Part shown: positions 50,527 to 60,214 of the stretch, piece by piece
Layout: every line of letters begins with the position of its first letter
Numbering within the stretch: the first letter of the stretch is position 1
Source: Kordia sp965224175
Lineage (GTDB): Bacteria > Bacteroidota > Bacteroidia > Flavobacteriales > Flavobacteriaceae
DNA length: 64,000 nt
NCBI RefSeq assembly: GCF_965224175.1
Contig: NZ_OZ245041.1
Span: 2,728,001-2,792,000, forward strand
Direction of reading: 5' to 3'
The notes under the pieces: generated by a model
What the model was told of the DNA's origin: nothing
The model's database searches: none
The model's input: only the letters and a program-made list of their open reading frames with translations
Translations under genes and position numbers: made by a program

Positions 50527-53346
50527 TTATCCTACTATATTAATGATTTTTCCTGGAACTACAATTACATTTTTCGGAGTTCTTCCATTAAGTTGTGCTT
50601 GTGTACGTTCGTCTTCAAGAATTATTTTTTCTATTTCTTCTTTCGATAAATCTAATGATAATTCTTTTTTGAAGCGCATTTTACCATTAAAAGACACAGG
50701 ATATTCCTTAGAACTTTCTACCAAATGTTTTGGTTCAAATGTTGGAAATTTCGCTGTTGCGATAGAGCCTTCATTTCCTAAACGCTCCCATAATTCTTCT
50801 GCAATGTGCGGCGCATATGGTGAAATTAAGATTGTTAACGGCTCAAGAATTTCTTTGCTACTACATTTTTGTTGTGTTAATTCATTCACACAAATCATAA
50901 ACGTACTAACTGATGTATTGAACGAGAAGTTTTCAATGTCTTCCTGAACCTTTTTGATCGTTTTGTGTAATGTTTTTAAATTATCTTTCGTTGGAGTAGC
51001 GTCTGTTACTTTTGAAACTCCTTCTTCACCAACATACAACTTCCATAATTTCTTTAGGAATCCAAAAACTCCTGAAATTCCTGCCGTATTCCATGGTTTT
51101 GCTTGTTCTAATGGACCTAAGAACATTTCAAACAAACGCAAACTGTCGGCTCCATATTCTTCACAGATATCGTCTGGGTTTACGACGTTGTACCAACGTT
51201 TTGACATTTTTTCAACTTCACGACCTACAATATATTTATTGTCTTCTAAGATAAATTCAGCATCTTTAAATTGCGGTTGCCAAGCTTTTAAATCATTTAT
51301 ATCTAATTCATCTGATGTATTGATCATATTTACATCTACACGAATTTCATCTACTTCATGAGCATCTTTTAATCCTTTAGAAACATATGTATTTGTCCCC
51401 GTGATTCTATACACTAAAGCACTCGTTCCTAAAATCATCCCTTGGTTAATCAACTTTTTGAACGGCTCATCAACACCAACAAAACCTCTGTCTTTTAAGA
51501 ATTTTGTCCAGAAACGTGCGTATAGCAAGTGACCTGTAGCATGCTCACTTCCACCAATATATAAATCTACATTTTCCCAGTATTTTAAAGCTTCCTCACT
51601 AGCAAAATCACTTTCTCGATCTGCTTTTTCCATGTAACGGAAGAAATACCAAGAACTTCCTGCCCAACCTGGCATGGTGTTTAATTCTAATGGAAATATA
51701 GTTTCGTTGTCAATTTTATCATTGTCAACGACAGTATTTGTATTGGTATCCCAAGCCCAAACTTCAGCATTTCCTAATGGTGGCTCGCCTGTTTCGGTAG
51801 GTAAATATTTTTCTACTTCTGGCAATGAGATTGGTAAATGTTTTACATCAATCATTTGTGGCATTCCGTCAACATAATATACTGGAAATGGTTCTCCCCA
51901 ATAACGCTGGCGCGAGAATACTGCATCACGCAAACGATAATTGATTTTTCCTGTTCCAATACCGCGTTTTTCCATTTCGTAAATCACGGTTTTCATCGCC
52001 TTTTTGTACGTTAAACCATTTAGGAAATCAGAATTTGCAATTTTTACACCTTCTTTTTCGCCATATGCTTCTTCTGAAATGTCTACGTTTTCAAAGATGT
52101 TTGGAATTTCTAAATCAAAATGTTTTGCAAAATCATAATCACGTTGATCTCCACATGGAACTGCCATAACCGCACCTGTTCCGTAACTTGCTAATACATA
52201 ATCTCCAATCCAGATTTGCACTTTTTCTCCTGTAAATGGATGTAACGCATATGCGCCTGTAAATACTCCTGAAATGGTTTTTACATCTGCCATACGTTCG
52301 CGTTCGCTACGTTTGGAAGTTGCTTCAACATAGGCTTGAACTGCTTCTTTTTGATCTTCTGTTGTGATTTTAGCTACTAGATCATGTTCTGGCGCTAAGG
52401 TCATAAAACTCACTCCGTAAATGGTGTCTGGTCGTGTGGTAAAAACATCGATGTTTGCATCGTGTCCATTTACTTTAAACGTTACCATTGCTCCTTTCGA
52501 GCGACCAATCCAGTGTGTTTGAGAGTCCATTAATGCTTGTGGCCAATCAATCGTATTCAAACCATCTAACAAACGTTGTGCATACGCAGAGATTCGCATG
52601 CTCCATTGTGTCATTTTTTTACGCACAACTGGATGTCCACCACGTTCTGAAACTCCATTGACGATTTCGTCATTCGCCAACACAGTTCCTAAAGCAGGAC
52701 ACCAATTTACTTCCGTTTCAGCCAAGTACGTAAGTCTGTATTTTAGTAATATTTCTTGTTTCGTTTTTGCATCGTAGTTTGTCCATTCTGCGGCAGCGAA
52801 AACAGCGATATCATCATCACAAACAGCTTTTACATCTGCATTTCCAGCAGCTTCAAATGTAGCGACAAGCGTTTCAATATGTTCCGCTTTGTTTGTTTCA
52901 ATATTGTACCAAGAGTTAAACAACTCTATAAAAATCCATTGTGTCCATTTGTAATACGCAGGATCTGACGTACGTACTTCTCTGCTCCAATCGAATGAAA
53001 ATCCTATTTTGTCTAATTGCTCACGATAGCGCGCAATGTTTGTTTTTGTAGTAATTGCTGGATGCTGACCCGTTTGGATGGCATATTGCTCTGCTGGCAA
53101 TCCAAAACTATCATATCCTTGTGGATGCAATACATTGAATCCTTGATGACGCTTGTAACGTGCATAAATGTCTGAAGCAATATAACCTAATGGGTGACCA
53201 ACGTGTAATCCTGCTCCTGATGGATAAGGAAACATGTCGAGCACATAATATTTTGGTTTATCTGATTGACTTTCTGCATGAAACGTTCCGTTTTCTGCCC
53301 AATATTTTTGCCATTTGGCTTCAATTTCGTTGAAATTGTACTTCAT
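50527..53346 (-). CDS. leuS: Leucyl-tRNA synthetase
   Basis: The 939-residue class I synthetase has FPYPSGAGLHVGHPLGY (HIGH motif at 48-51), an editing domain with TTRPDTIYGVSF, RYWGEPFPVYY, WYFFRYM and EKMSKRWYN (KMSKS with Arg in the fourth place). I start it at 53346 (MKYNFNEIEAKWQ) because the -7 box lies at 53367-53374, inside the longer alternative frame. Confidence 0.96.
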   Translation of the reverse strand: MKYNFNEIEAKWQKYWAENGTFHAESQSDKPKYYVLDMFPYPSGAGLHVGHPLGYIASDIYARYKRHQGFNVLHPQGYDSFGLPAEQYAIQTGQHPAITTKTNIARYREQLDKIGFSFDWSREVRTSDPAYYKWTQWIFIELFNSWYNIETNKAEHIETLVATFEAAGNADVKAVCDDDIAVFAAAEWTNYDAKTKQEILLKYRLTYLAETEVNWCPALGTVLANDEIVNGVSERGGHPVVRKKMTQWSMRISAYAQRLLDGLNTIDWPQALMDSQTHWIGRSKGAMVTFKVNGHDANIDVFTTRPDTIYGVSFMTLAPEHDLVAKITTEDQKEAVQAYVEATSKRSERERMADVKTISGVFTGAYALHPFTGEKVQIWIGDYVLASYGTGAVMAVPCGDQRDYDFAKHFDLEIPNIFENVDISEEAYGEKEGVKIANSDFLNGLTYKKAMKTVIYEMEKRGIGTGKINYRLRDAVFSRQRYWGEPFPVYYVDGMPQMIDVKHLPISLPEVEKYLPTETGEPPLGNAEVWAWDTNTNTVVDNDKIDNETIFPLELNTMPGWAGSSWYFFRYMEKADRESDFASEEALKYWENVDLYIGGSEHATGHLLYARFWTKFLKDRGFVGVDEPFKKLINQGMILGTSALVYRITGTNTYVSKGLKDAHEVDEIRVDVNMINTSDELDINDLKAWQPQFKDAEFILEDNKYIVGREVEKMSKRWYNVVNPDDICEEYGADSLRLFEMFLGPLEQAKPWNTAGISGVFGFLKKLWKLYVGEEGVSKVTDATPTKDNLKTLHKTIKKVQEDIENFSFNTSVSTFMICVNELTQQKCSSKEILEPLTILISPYAPHIAEELWERLGNEGSIATAKFPTFEPKHLVESSKEYPVSFNGKMRFKKELSLDLSKEEIEKIILEDERTQAQLNGRTPKNVIVVPGKIINIVG

Positions 53347-53366
53347 CACTATATTTTTAGAAGTCG

Positions 53367-53374
53367 CAAATTTA
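53367..53374 (-). promoter_or_regulatory. Promoter -7 box (TAAATTTG) of leuS
   Basis: This is a TAnnTTTG match on the minus strand, 20 bp before ATG 53346; it decides the start. Confidence 0.5.
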
Positions 53375-53420
53375 AGCATTCACTATTAAAAACCCTACTC
53401 AGTTGTATAGTAATCTAATA

Positions 53421-53456
53421 CAAAAAAGCGCCACAATTTGTTTGTAACGCTTTTTA
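53421..53456 (-). terminator. Terminator of the ABC-2 transporter operon
   Basis: The arms AAAAAGCG / CGCTTTTT (53423-53430 and 53448-53455) with an inner ACAA/TTGT pairing are followed on the minus strand by T-rich sequence, 43 bp past the permease stop. Confidence 0.78.
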
Positions 53457-53498
53457 GATATATAGCTTTCAAATATGTAATTAAAATATGGTATTGTA

Positions 53499-54281
53499 TT
53501 ATTTGATATTCATACGTTTTATATCTAAATATCCTAGTATTGAGAATAGCACAAAATATCCTAAGCTGTAGAAAGAAACTGATGGAAACCACAATAACGA
53601 TTCTATGTCTTTGTCTACTGGATATAGACTAAGCATATTGTACGCGTATGGAAAATATAAAGATTCTTCTGCACGGTAAATTATCATTCCTGTCATTACT
53701 AATACCATTCCAATTCCTAGTGGAATGATAAAGTTTTTAACTCTAAAGCTTAGCCAATATTGTATTCCTACTATTCCTAGAATTGCAATACACGATCTAA
53801 AAAGTAGTTTTATGAATTTTGTATAATCTGGTGAAAATGCCAAAAAGTTAAGCTCTTCATGAACTGTGCCTTGTATAACACCATTTAAGATTATTAACAC
53901 AAAAAACATACTGTAGGTAAATATGATAAGTCCTATTACAATAGATAGTTTTCCAAAGTAAACACTCCATTTAGGTATTGGCATCGCAAATAGATGTTTT
54001 ATTGCAGATGATTTATGTTCTAATTGAATTATCAAACTTGTTATTAACACGGTAAATAACGGAATTAAAGGTCCGGCAGCAAATACTTGATCTGCGATAA
54101 AACGATCCCAAGGATTTACACCTTCATCGGGAATCAGTGTTTCAGATTTTAAAATATAGTATAGAAAAAAGATGATCGGAATAAACATTGCGCTTATAAC
54201 TGCTAACCATAATGCAAAGGTTCTTTTTAGTTTTATGGTTTCGTTTTTAATACTTGAGGTATAATATGTAATTGCATTCAT
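53499..54281 (-). CDS. ABC-2 type transporter permease
   Basis: The 260-residue protein has six membrane helices and starts with a cytoplasmic NAITYYTSSIKNETIKLKRTF segment followed by a helix, as in ABC-2/NatB-type permeases. It would form a dimer with the ATPase encoded 5 bp upstream. The cargo is unknown; similar flavobacterial pairs export peptides, drugs or lipids. Confidence 0.85.
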   Translation of the reverse strand: MNAITYYTSSIKNETIKLKRTFALWLAVISAMFIPIIFFLYYILKSETLIPDEGVNPWDRFIADQVFAAGPLIPLFTVLITSLIIQLEHKSSAIKHLFAMPIPKWSVYFGKLSIVIGLIIFTYSMFFVLIILNGVIQGTVHEELNFLAFSPDYTKFIKLLFRSCIAILGIVGIQYWLSFRVKNFIIPLGIGMVLVMTGMIIYRAEESLYFPYAYNMLSLYPVDKDIESLLWFPSVSFYSLGYFVLFSILGYLDIKRMNIK

Positions 54282-54286
54282 GGTTT

Positions 54287-55201
54287 TTAGTTTTCTGTTA
54301 ATGATAAGAAGAGTTCTTCAAGGTTGTTCATTATTTTTATTTGGTAGATTTCTGCTTGATGATTTCTAATTGTATCAATAACAGTAGTAATGTCTTTTTT
54401 ATGATTTACTGTGGTAGTAATTGTATGATCATTGATTTCTTCAAAAGAAAGAGACTGTGTTGACAATACTTCTTTTACTTTTTGCACGTCGTTTGTTTCT
54501 ATTTCTATTTTGAGAGTGTCGTTTTGAGATTCTTGCAATGCGTTTACGGTATCTTGAAATAGCATTTCACCTTCTCTAATAATTCCTACGTGCGTACATG
54601 TTTTTTCTATTTCACTTAATAAGTGACTTGAGATAAAGATTGTAGTTCCATGATTTTGATTGAGTTCTTTGATAAGTTCTCGCATTTCTATAATCCCTTT
54701 TGGATCGAGTCCGTTTGTAGGCTCATCAAGAATTAATAGTGAAGGTTCACTTAATAAAGATATTGCTAAGCCTAAACGTTGTTTCATTCCTAGCGAATAT
54801 GCTTTCACTTTTTTGTGTTTTGCATACGACAACTTTACAATTTCTAATACTTCTTCAATTCTTTCTTTCGAAATATTTCCACGATAATTAGCTGCTATTT
54901 TTAAGTTTTCAAGTGCATTTAGGTTTCCGTATAGAGAAGGGTTTTCAATTAGCGCTCCAATTTTTCCTAAATTTTCTATTCTTGATTTTTCAATTGTTTT
55001 ATCAAAAAGTTCTATGACACCTCCATTTTTCTTTAAAAGACCCAATAGAAGTCTAATCGTTGTTGTTTTCCCTGAACCATTTGGACCTAAAAAACCATAA
55101 ATACTTCCTTTTGGAACTTTCAGAGATAAGTTTTTAATATCTTTTCTATTTTTCGCATAAGAAAAGCTTAGGTTTTCAGTTTTGATTATGAATTCTTTCA
55201 T
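54287..55201 (-). CDS. ABC transporter ATP-binding protein
   Basis: The 304-residue ATPase has GFLGPNGSGKTTTIRLL (Walker A), YSLGMKQRLGLAISLL (signature) and LLILDEPTNGLDP (Walker B). A C-terminal about 80-residue extension (HTITTTVNHKKDITTVIDTI) resembles the DrrA/CcmA-type tail. I start it at 55201 (MKEFIIKTENLSFSY); a longer in-frame start at 55288 adds sequence unlike the family. It is the first gene of a two-gene operon with the permease. Confidence 0.9.
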   Translation of the reverse strand: MKEFIIKTENLSFSYAKNRKDIKNLSLKVPKGSIYGFLGPNGSGKTTTIRLLLGLLKKNGGVIELFDKTIEKSRIENLGKIGALIENPSLYGNLNALENLKIAANYRGNISKERIEEVLEIVKLSYAKHKKVKAYSLGMKQRLGLAISLLSEPSLLILDEPTNGLDPKGIIEMRELIKELNQNHGTTIFISSHLLSEIEKTCTHVGIIREGEMLFQDTVNALQESQNDTLKIEIETNDVQKVKEVLSTQSLSFEEINDHTITTTVNHKKDITTVIDTIRNHQAEIYQIKIMNNLEELFLSLTEN

Positions 55202-55397
55202 TGGTTGCTTTTTTATTAACGACGAATAGCCTCTATTTTTGTAACAACATGTTATTTTTTTAACATTAAAAAGTGTTATCGAAATCAAATGAAAGATTGA
55301 AACTATTAGTTCATTCGTTACGCTAAAACAGTTTTACACCTAAAATTCAACATTATTATTTTTAATTTTTTAATTTTACCAGTCTAACGCACTATTT

Positions 55398-56276
55398 ATG
55401 AGTTCTTCTTTTGAAAAGTATCAAAAAAAACGATTGATTTCTTCTTATTTTTCTGTGGTATTGAGTACTACTTTGGTGCTTTTTTTACTTGGAATACTAG
55501 GCTTGTTGGTTTTGAATACAAAGAAGGTAGCTGATTATTATAAGGAAAAGATTGCCTTAACCGTGTATTTGAAAGATAGCGCTAAAGATGTTGAAATTAA
55601 GCAATTACAAAAAACATTGGCTTTAGCCGAATATACTAAATCTGCAGAGTTTGTTTCAAAGGAAACCGCCGCAGCCAACCTAACAGCAGATATCGGAGAA
55701 GATTTTGTAGAATATCTTGGTGAAAATCCATTGTTAAATTCATTGGATGTTTATGTAAATGCTCAATTTGTTTCTGGGGAAAAATTAGAAGCTATTGCTG
55801 CTGAAATCTCAGAAAAGAATTTTGTTGAAGAAGTTTCGTTCGACAAACCTTTAGTGTCTAAATTAAATGCTAATATTAAACGCATTGGACTCGGAATTTT
55901 GATTGCTTGTATTTTCTTTGCTATTGTTGCTGCATTATTAATAAATAGTTCTATTCGTCTTTCGGTATATGCAAAACGTTTTACCATCAAAACGATGCAA
56001 ATGGTTGGTGCTACTAAAGGTTTTATTCGCAGACCTTTTATTTGGAATAGTATAAAAATGGGCGTGATTGCTGCAATTCTTGCATTAGCAGGAATGGCTG
56101 GCGTATTGTATTATGTAAACAAATCATTACCACAATTACAACTTGCCAATGACAAAATGTTAATCGGTTCCGTATTTGCTGGAATTTTAGTAATTGGTGT
56201 TTTAATTACTTTAATCAGTAGTTTCTTTGCTACACAACGCTTCTTGAATTTGCGTACCGATCAGTTGTATTATTAA
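55398..56276 (+). CDS. ftsX: Cell-division protein FtsX
   Basis: The 292-residue protein has an N-terminal cytoplasmic segment, a first membrane helix (STTLVLFLLGILGLLVLNT), a periplasmic domain of about 120 residues (VADYYKEKIALTVYLKDSAK) and three C-terminal helices with the FtsX core MQMVGATKGFIRRPF. It works with the FtsE ATPase (encoded elsewhere) to activate cell-wall hydrolases at the septum. In this group it usually directly precedes DUF3098, uppP and truB; here a small gene is inserted. Confidence 0.9.
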   Translation: MSSSFEKYQKKRLISSYFSVVLSTTLVLFLLGILGLLVLNTKKVADYYKEKIALTVYLKDSAKDVEIKQLQKTLALAEYTKSAEFVSKETAAANLTADIGEDFVEYLGENPLLNSLDVYVNAQFVSGEKLEAIAAEISEKNFVEEVSFDKPLVSKLNANIKRIGLGILIACIFFAIVAALLINSSIRLSVYAKRFTIKTMQMVGATKGFIRRPFIWNSIKMGVIAAILALAGMAGVLYYVNKSLPQLQLANDKMLIGSVFAGILVIGVLITLISSFFATQRFLNLRTDQLYY

Positions 56277-56548
56277 AGTTTAAACTGATCATATTCTTAC
56301 ATTTCTTAAAGTAGAAAAAAGAAACTTTGTCATCAATTTAGAAAGCTAAAAAAAGGTTTTAAAACGTAGTACTCTACTACATTTATCAAACTAAGCACTT
56401 ATAAACATTAACACACTTTAACCCTTTATTATAAAATAATTAGGAGTTTATTGAGTTATCTTTATACTATCAAATCCAAACCACAAAATTTATGATGAAA
56501 ATATTTACGTGATAAGAAAAGACATTTTAATTTTTAAAAATTATAATT

Positions 56549-56908
56549 ATGAGAAGATTCACATTTATATTTTTAGGCATAGCATTAGTTGTATTTTTAG
56601 CATACTCATTCAAACCTGCAACCAAGGTAAAATCGGATGATTGTGTACTTATTTCTGGCAAGATTGTTTCCATAGAAGAAGGAACGTCAAACGACATTCA
56701 TATTCGATTGGAAAACGATAGTCACTATTATTATATCAATCGCGGCTTAGAGAAAGGCATAAATTTAGAGCAATTAAGTTCAAAAGTTTTAAATAAAACC
56801 GTTACTTTGTACTGTCCTAACCGATGGACAATTGTCAATCCTGATGGAATTGTTCCGCATATTTCAAAAATGGAAAAAGGTACAACCGTTGTTTACAGCG
56901 AATTTTAA
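56549..56908 (+). CDS. Hypothetical small exported or membrane-anchored protein
   Basis: The 119-residue product starts MRRFTFIFLGIALVVFLAYSF, a signal anchor or signal peptide, followed by a compact beta-rich domain (VLISGKIVSIEEG, DIHIRLENDSHYYYINRG, KTVTLYCPNRWTIV) that could be an OB-fold. No known family is recognised. It lies between ftsX (272 bp before) and the DUF3098 gene (57 bp after), within a cluster that is otherwise compact. Confidence 0.6.
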   Translation: MRRFTFIFLGIALVVFLAYSFKPATKVKSDDCVLISGKIVSIEEGTSNDIHIRLENDSHYYYINRGLEKGINLEQLSSKVLNKTVTLYCPNRWTIVNPDGIVPHISKMEKGTTVVYSEF

Positions 56909-56965
56909 AACGTACTTTTTAACATGAATGTATGTTTCGGTGGATACTTGTAAATTTGAGCGTAC

Positions 56966-57244
56966 ATGAAAAACAAGAAGTTAAAAAGTAACAATACTGC
57001 AGAAAAAAATACTCCTCAACCACAACAAGGTTTTGTTTTTGGGAAGAAAAATTATGTATTTATGTTTATCGGCTTAGCTGTGATCGCCTTAGGTTTTATT
57101 TTAATGTCTGGCGGCGGAAGCGATGATCCAAATGTATTTAATGAAGCTATTTTCAGTACCCGAAGAATACATATTGCACCAATGGTAGTCATGCTAGGAT
57201 TTGCTATTGAAGTATATGCAATATTGTTGAATCCGAACTCCTAA
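56966..57244 (+). CDS. DUF3098 membrane protein
   Basis: The 92-residue protein has a short basic N-terminus, FVFGKKNYVFMFIGLAVIALGFILM (helix 1), a loop with DDPNVFNEAIFSTRRIHIAP and a second helix. This is the DUF3098 pattern. It lies 3 bp before uppP and should be co-transcribed with it. Function unknown. Confidence 0.88.
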   Translation: MKNKKLKSNNTAEKNTPQPQQGFVFGKKNYVFMFIGLAVIALGFILMSGGGSDDPNVFNEAIFSTRRIHIAPMVVMLGFAIEVYAILLNPNS

Positions 57245-57247
57245 TTC

Positions 57248-58051
57248 ATGGAAATAATTAATGCAATTATCCTTGGAATTATTCAAGGATTAACGGAGTT
57301 TCTACCAGTTTCTTCTAGTGGCCATATTGAATTAGGAAAAGCTATTTTAGGTGTTGAAGTCAAAGGCGAAGATAATATGCTGATGACGGTCGTGCTACAT
57401 TTCGCTACGGCATTAAGTACCATTGTTATTTTCCGAAAAGATATTTTAGACTTACTCAAAGGTATATTTCAATTTCAATGGAATGAAGAATCTAAATTTG
57501 CTGTAAAAGTGATTATTTCTATGATTCCTGCAGTTCTTGTTGGTGTTTTCTTTGAAGATCAATTAGAAGCTTTATTTAAAGGAAATATAGTACTTGTAGG
57601 TTTTATGCTTATCATAACAGCAGTACTACTTTATTTTGCTGACAAAGCTAAAAATACTGATAAAAACGTTAGTTATAAAAATTCGATTGTCATCGGAATT
57701 GCGCAAGCGATTGCCATGCTGCCAGGAATTTCACGTTCTGGAGCCACAATTTCCACATCCGTTTTACTTGGGAACGATAAAACTAAAGCAGCACGCTTCT
57801 CGTTTTTGATGGTAGTTCCATTAATTTTTGGGAAGATTGCTAAAGATATTTTTAGTGGAAAAATTACGTTTGACAATGATCAAATTATCCCGCTTTCTGC
57901 TGGATTTTTAGCCGCTTTTATTGCTGGACTTTTTGCTTGTACTTGGATGATTAATTTGGTAAAGAAAAGTAAACTTACTTATTTTTCAATCTATTGTTTA
58001 ATTGTCGGATTGATTGCAATTGGCTACGTAGGATTTCAAAAATACTTCTAA
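57248..58051 (+). CDS. uppP: Undecaprenyl-diphosphate phosphatase
   Basis: The 267-residue membrane enzyme recycles the lipid carrier for cell-wall synthesis. It shows GIIQGLTEFLPVSSSGHIELG near the N-terminus (catalytic Glu and Ser/His region) and MLPGISRSGATISTSVLLG in the second half, the two BacA/UppP motifs, with about seven membrane helices. truB starts at the very next base after its stop. Confidence 0.95.
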   Translation: MEIINAIILGIIQGLTEFLPVSSSGHIELGKAILGVEVKGEDNMLMTVVLHFATALSTIVIFRKDILDLLKGIFQFQWNEESKFAVKVIISMIPAVLVGVFFEDQLEALFKGNIVLVGFMLIITAVLLYFADKAKNTDKNVSYKNSIVIGIAQAIAMLPGISRSGATISTSVLLGNDKTKAARFSFLMVVPLIFGKIAKDIFSGKITFDNDQIIPLSAGFLAAFIAGLFACTWMINLVKKSKLTYFSIYCLIVGLIAIGYVGFQKYF

Positions 58052-58750
58052 ATGAAAACGCTCGAAGAATACCAAACTGGACAAACTTTATTAATAGACA
58101 AACCATTAACTTGGTCTTCATTTCAAGCTGTAAATAAAGTAAAATGGGCGTTAAAGTCAACATTTAAAGTCAAGAAACTCAAAGTTGGTCATGCAGGAAC
58201 TCTTGATCCTTTAGCAACAGGATTGTTGATTATTTGTGTTGGAAAAAACACGAAGAAAATCTCAGAATTTCAAGGTCAGGCTAAAGAATATACAGGAACC
58301 ATAACAGTTGGTGGCACTACTCCATCATACGATTTGGAAAGCGAAATCAACGAAACATTTCCAATTGATCATATTACCAACGAGTTGATTTATGAAACGA
58401 CTCAACAATTTTTAGGCGAAATTGATCAAGTTCCACCTGTGTTTTCTGCCCTAAAAAAAGATGGAAAACGTCTGTATGAATTAGCACGCGCAGGCGAAGA
58501 AGTTGAAGTTCCATCAAGAAAAATTACGATTGATGAATTTGAAATTACACGTATTGCTTTACCTGAAATAGATTTTAGAGTTGTTTGTAGCAAAGGAACT
58601 TATATTCGATCACTAGCACATGATTTTGGAAAAGCTTTGAATTCTGGAGCGCATCTTTCCGCTTTACGTCGTACAAAAATTGGCAATTTTAATGTTGACA
58701 ATGCTATTTCTCCTGAAGCTTTTGGAGAAAGCCTAAGAGGTATTGAATAG
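58052..58750 (+). CDS. truB: tRNA pseudouridine(55) synthase
   Basis: The 232-residue enzyme isomerises U55 in tRNA. It has LLIDKPLTWSSFQAVNK, VGHAGTLDPLATGLL (catalytic Asp in GTLDP), QVPPVFSALKKDGKRLYELA and SKGTYIRSLAHD, all TruB signatures. It follows uppP with no gap. The length matches the shorter bacterial form without a PUA domain. Confidence 0.95.
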   Translation: MKTLEEYQTGQTLLIDKPLTWSSFQAVNKVKWALKSTFKVKKLKVGHAGTLDPLATGLLIICVGKNTKKISEFQGQAKEYTGTITVGGTTPSYDLESEINETFPIDHITNELIYETTQQFLGEIDQVPPVFSALKKDGKRLYELARAGEEVEVPSRKITIDEFEITRIALPEIDFRVVCSKGTYIRSLAHDFGKALNSGAHLSALRRTKIGNFNVDNAISPEAFGESLRGIE

Positions 58751-58791
58751 TTCAATTCAAACTTTGCTGTACAACATTCCCAAAAATAAGA

Positions 58792-58820
58792 AAGGATTGA
58801 AATATAACATTCCAATCCTT
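58792..58820. terminator. Weak hairpin after truB
   Basis: The arms AAGGATTG and CAATCCTT flank a 13-base loop between convergent truB and the thioredoxin-like gene. The T-run is poor. Confidence 0.4.
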
Positions 58821-58858
58821 GTATTTATACTATTTGTATTCTGCTAATTCAATAAGAA

Positions 58859-59470
58859 CTACACTAACTTTAGTAAATCAGCTACTGTATTTTGTCCTTT
58901 ATCTTTATTGTACCAAACTTGTAAATCTTGTTTAAATTCTGGAGTTAGTTTTCCATGTTCAGCTTTATAATCATTTACTAATTGCGTTGCTTTAGAAGGT
59001 CTCGGTCCCCAATCTCCAATAACATTTCCAGAAGTATTATCAATAGCAATTAACTTCGGAATAGATTTTCCTCCATTCGTTAAAAACTCGTTCATCAATG
59101 CTTCGTTCTCATCTCGCAATACTACTTTTAGAGTAATATTATCATTCAATTCAGCAACTTTATTAATTACTGGCATTGTTTGCGCTGCATCTCCACACCA
59201 ACTTTCAGTCAACACTAACCACGTAACATCGCCATTATACGATGTAATATCTTCAATCGCTTGTTCTGTTAATTTTGTAGTTTTATCTAAACGTTTCATA
59301 CGTTTATCATTCAACATAGAATAGTTTGAAAGTGCGTCTGTTTGCAATTCACCTGTAGATTTGCCTTCTGCAACTAAGTTTTGCACCAAGTTTCTATATT
59401 CTTGATATGAAGTTGCTTTTGTTAAGCTTTCTCCTATAATGTTTTTTATATGTATATCTGTTGCCGTCAT
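58859..59470 (-). CDS. Thioredoxin-like protein with single-Cys WCGD active site
   Basis: The 203-residue protein has a thioredoxin-like domain from about 85: VLTESWCGDAAQTMP and a cis-proline in KSIPKLI. The active site is WCGDxxQ with one Cys rather than CxxC, as in a family of bacterial thioredoxin-like proteins of unclear function. There is no signal peptide. It is divergent from tag, with operator-like palindromes in the shared gap. Confidence 0.85.
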   Translation of the reverse strand: MTATDIHIKNIIGESLTKATSYQEYRNLVQNLVAEGKSTGELQTDALSNYSMLNDKRMKRLDKTTKLTEQAIEDITSYNGDVTWLVLTESWCGDAAQTMPVINKVAELNDNITLKVVLRDENEALMNEFLTNGGKSIPKLIAIDNTSGNVIGDWGPRPSKATQLVNDYKAEHGKLTPEFKQDLQVWYNKDKGQNTVADLLKLV

Positions 59471-59554
59471 AATCTTTATGCTTTTTACACGAGTTCAGTC
59501 GTAGTTTTCTATAAAACTTACGTTGTTTATTTTCAATGCGCTTTTGTCATTTGT

Positions 59555-59577
59555 TACAAGCGTTGTAAATTTACAAA
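59555..59577. promoter_or_regulatory. Overlapping TTGTAA palindromes between divergent genes
   Basis: TTACAA-GCG-TTGTAA (59555-59569) is a perfect dyad with a 3-bp spacer, and TTGTAAATTTACAA (59564-59577) is a perfect 14-bp palindrome. They share one TTGTAA half-site. The cluster lies 85 bp upstream of the thioredoxin-like gene and 56 bp upstream of tag. Confidence 0.45.
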
Positions 59578-59632
59578 ACCATTCAGTGATGCTAACTGAT
59601 GTTTGTCATGAAATAATTAAAATTTAAAAGAA

Positions 59633-60214
59633 ATGAATTTTACTGAAAAAAGAAGATGTTCTTGGTGTGGAAATGATCCTTTGTATGTAGCATATCATGA
59701 TGAAGAATGGGGCGTTCCTGTATATGACGATGCAACATTTTTTGAGTTTTTAGTTTTGGAAACATTTCAAGCAGGTTTGAGCTGGATTACTATTTTACGA
59801 AAACGTGAAAATTTCCGAAAAGCGTTTGATAATTTCGATTATAAAAAGATTGCCAATTATGACGAAGAAAAATATCTCAGTTTACTGGAAGATGCTGGTA
59901 TTATTCGAAATAAACTTAAGATCAAGGCAACGATCACAAACGCACAAACTTTTATAAAGATTCAAGAAGAATTTGGGAGTTTTTCAGAATATATTTGGCA
60001 ATTTACTGACGGAAAACCGATTCAAAATGCTTTTGTTAGCGAAAAAGATATTCCTGCAACCACTGAAATCTCAGATAAAATGAGCAAAGCACTTAAAAAA
60101 CAAGGTTTCAAATTTGTAGGTTCTACTGTGATGTATGCATTTATGCAAGCTACTGGAATGGTCAATGATCATATTGTTAGTTGTTTTCGATATGAAGAAA
60201 TAAAAAATATGTAA
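59633..60214 (+). CDS. tag: DNA-3-methyladenine glycosylase I
   Basis: The 193-residue base-excision enzyme starts with RCSWCGNDPLYVAYHDEEWG, followed by DDATFFEFLVLETFQAGLSW, and ends with TGMVNDHIVSCFRY, which together carry the Tag zinc ligands (Cys, His) and the substrate pocket. It removes 3-methyladenine from DNA. The stop overlaps the next gene's ATG by one base. Confidence 0.94.
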   Translation: MNFTEKRRCSWCGNDPLYVAYHDEEWGVPVYDDATFFEFLVLETFQAGLSWITILRKRENFRKAFDNFDYKKIANYDEEKYLSLLEDAGIIRNKLKIKATITNAQTFIKIQEEFGSFSEYIWQFTDGKPIQNAFVSEKDIPATTEISDKMSKALKKQGFKFVGSTVMYAFMQATGMVNDHIVSCFRYEEIKNM

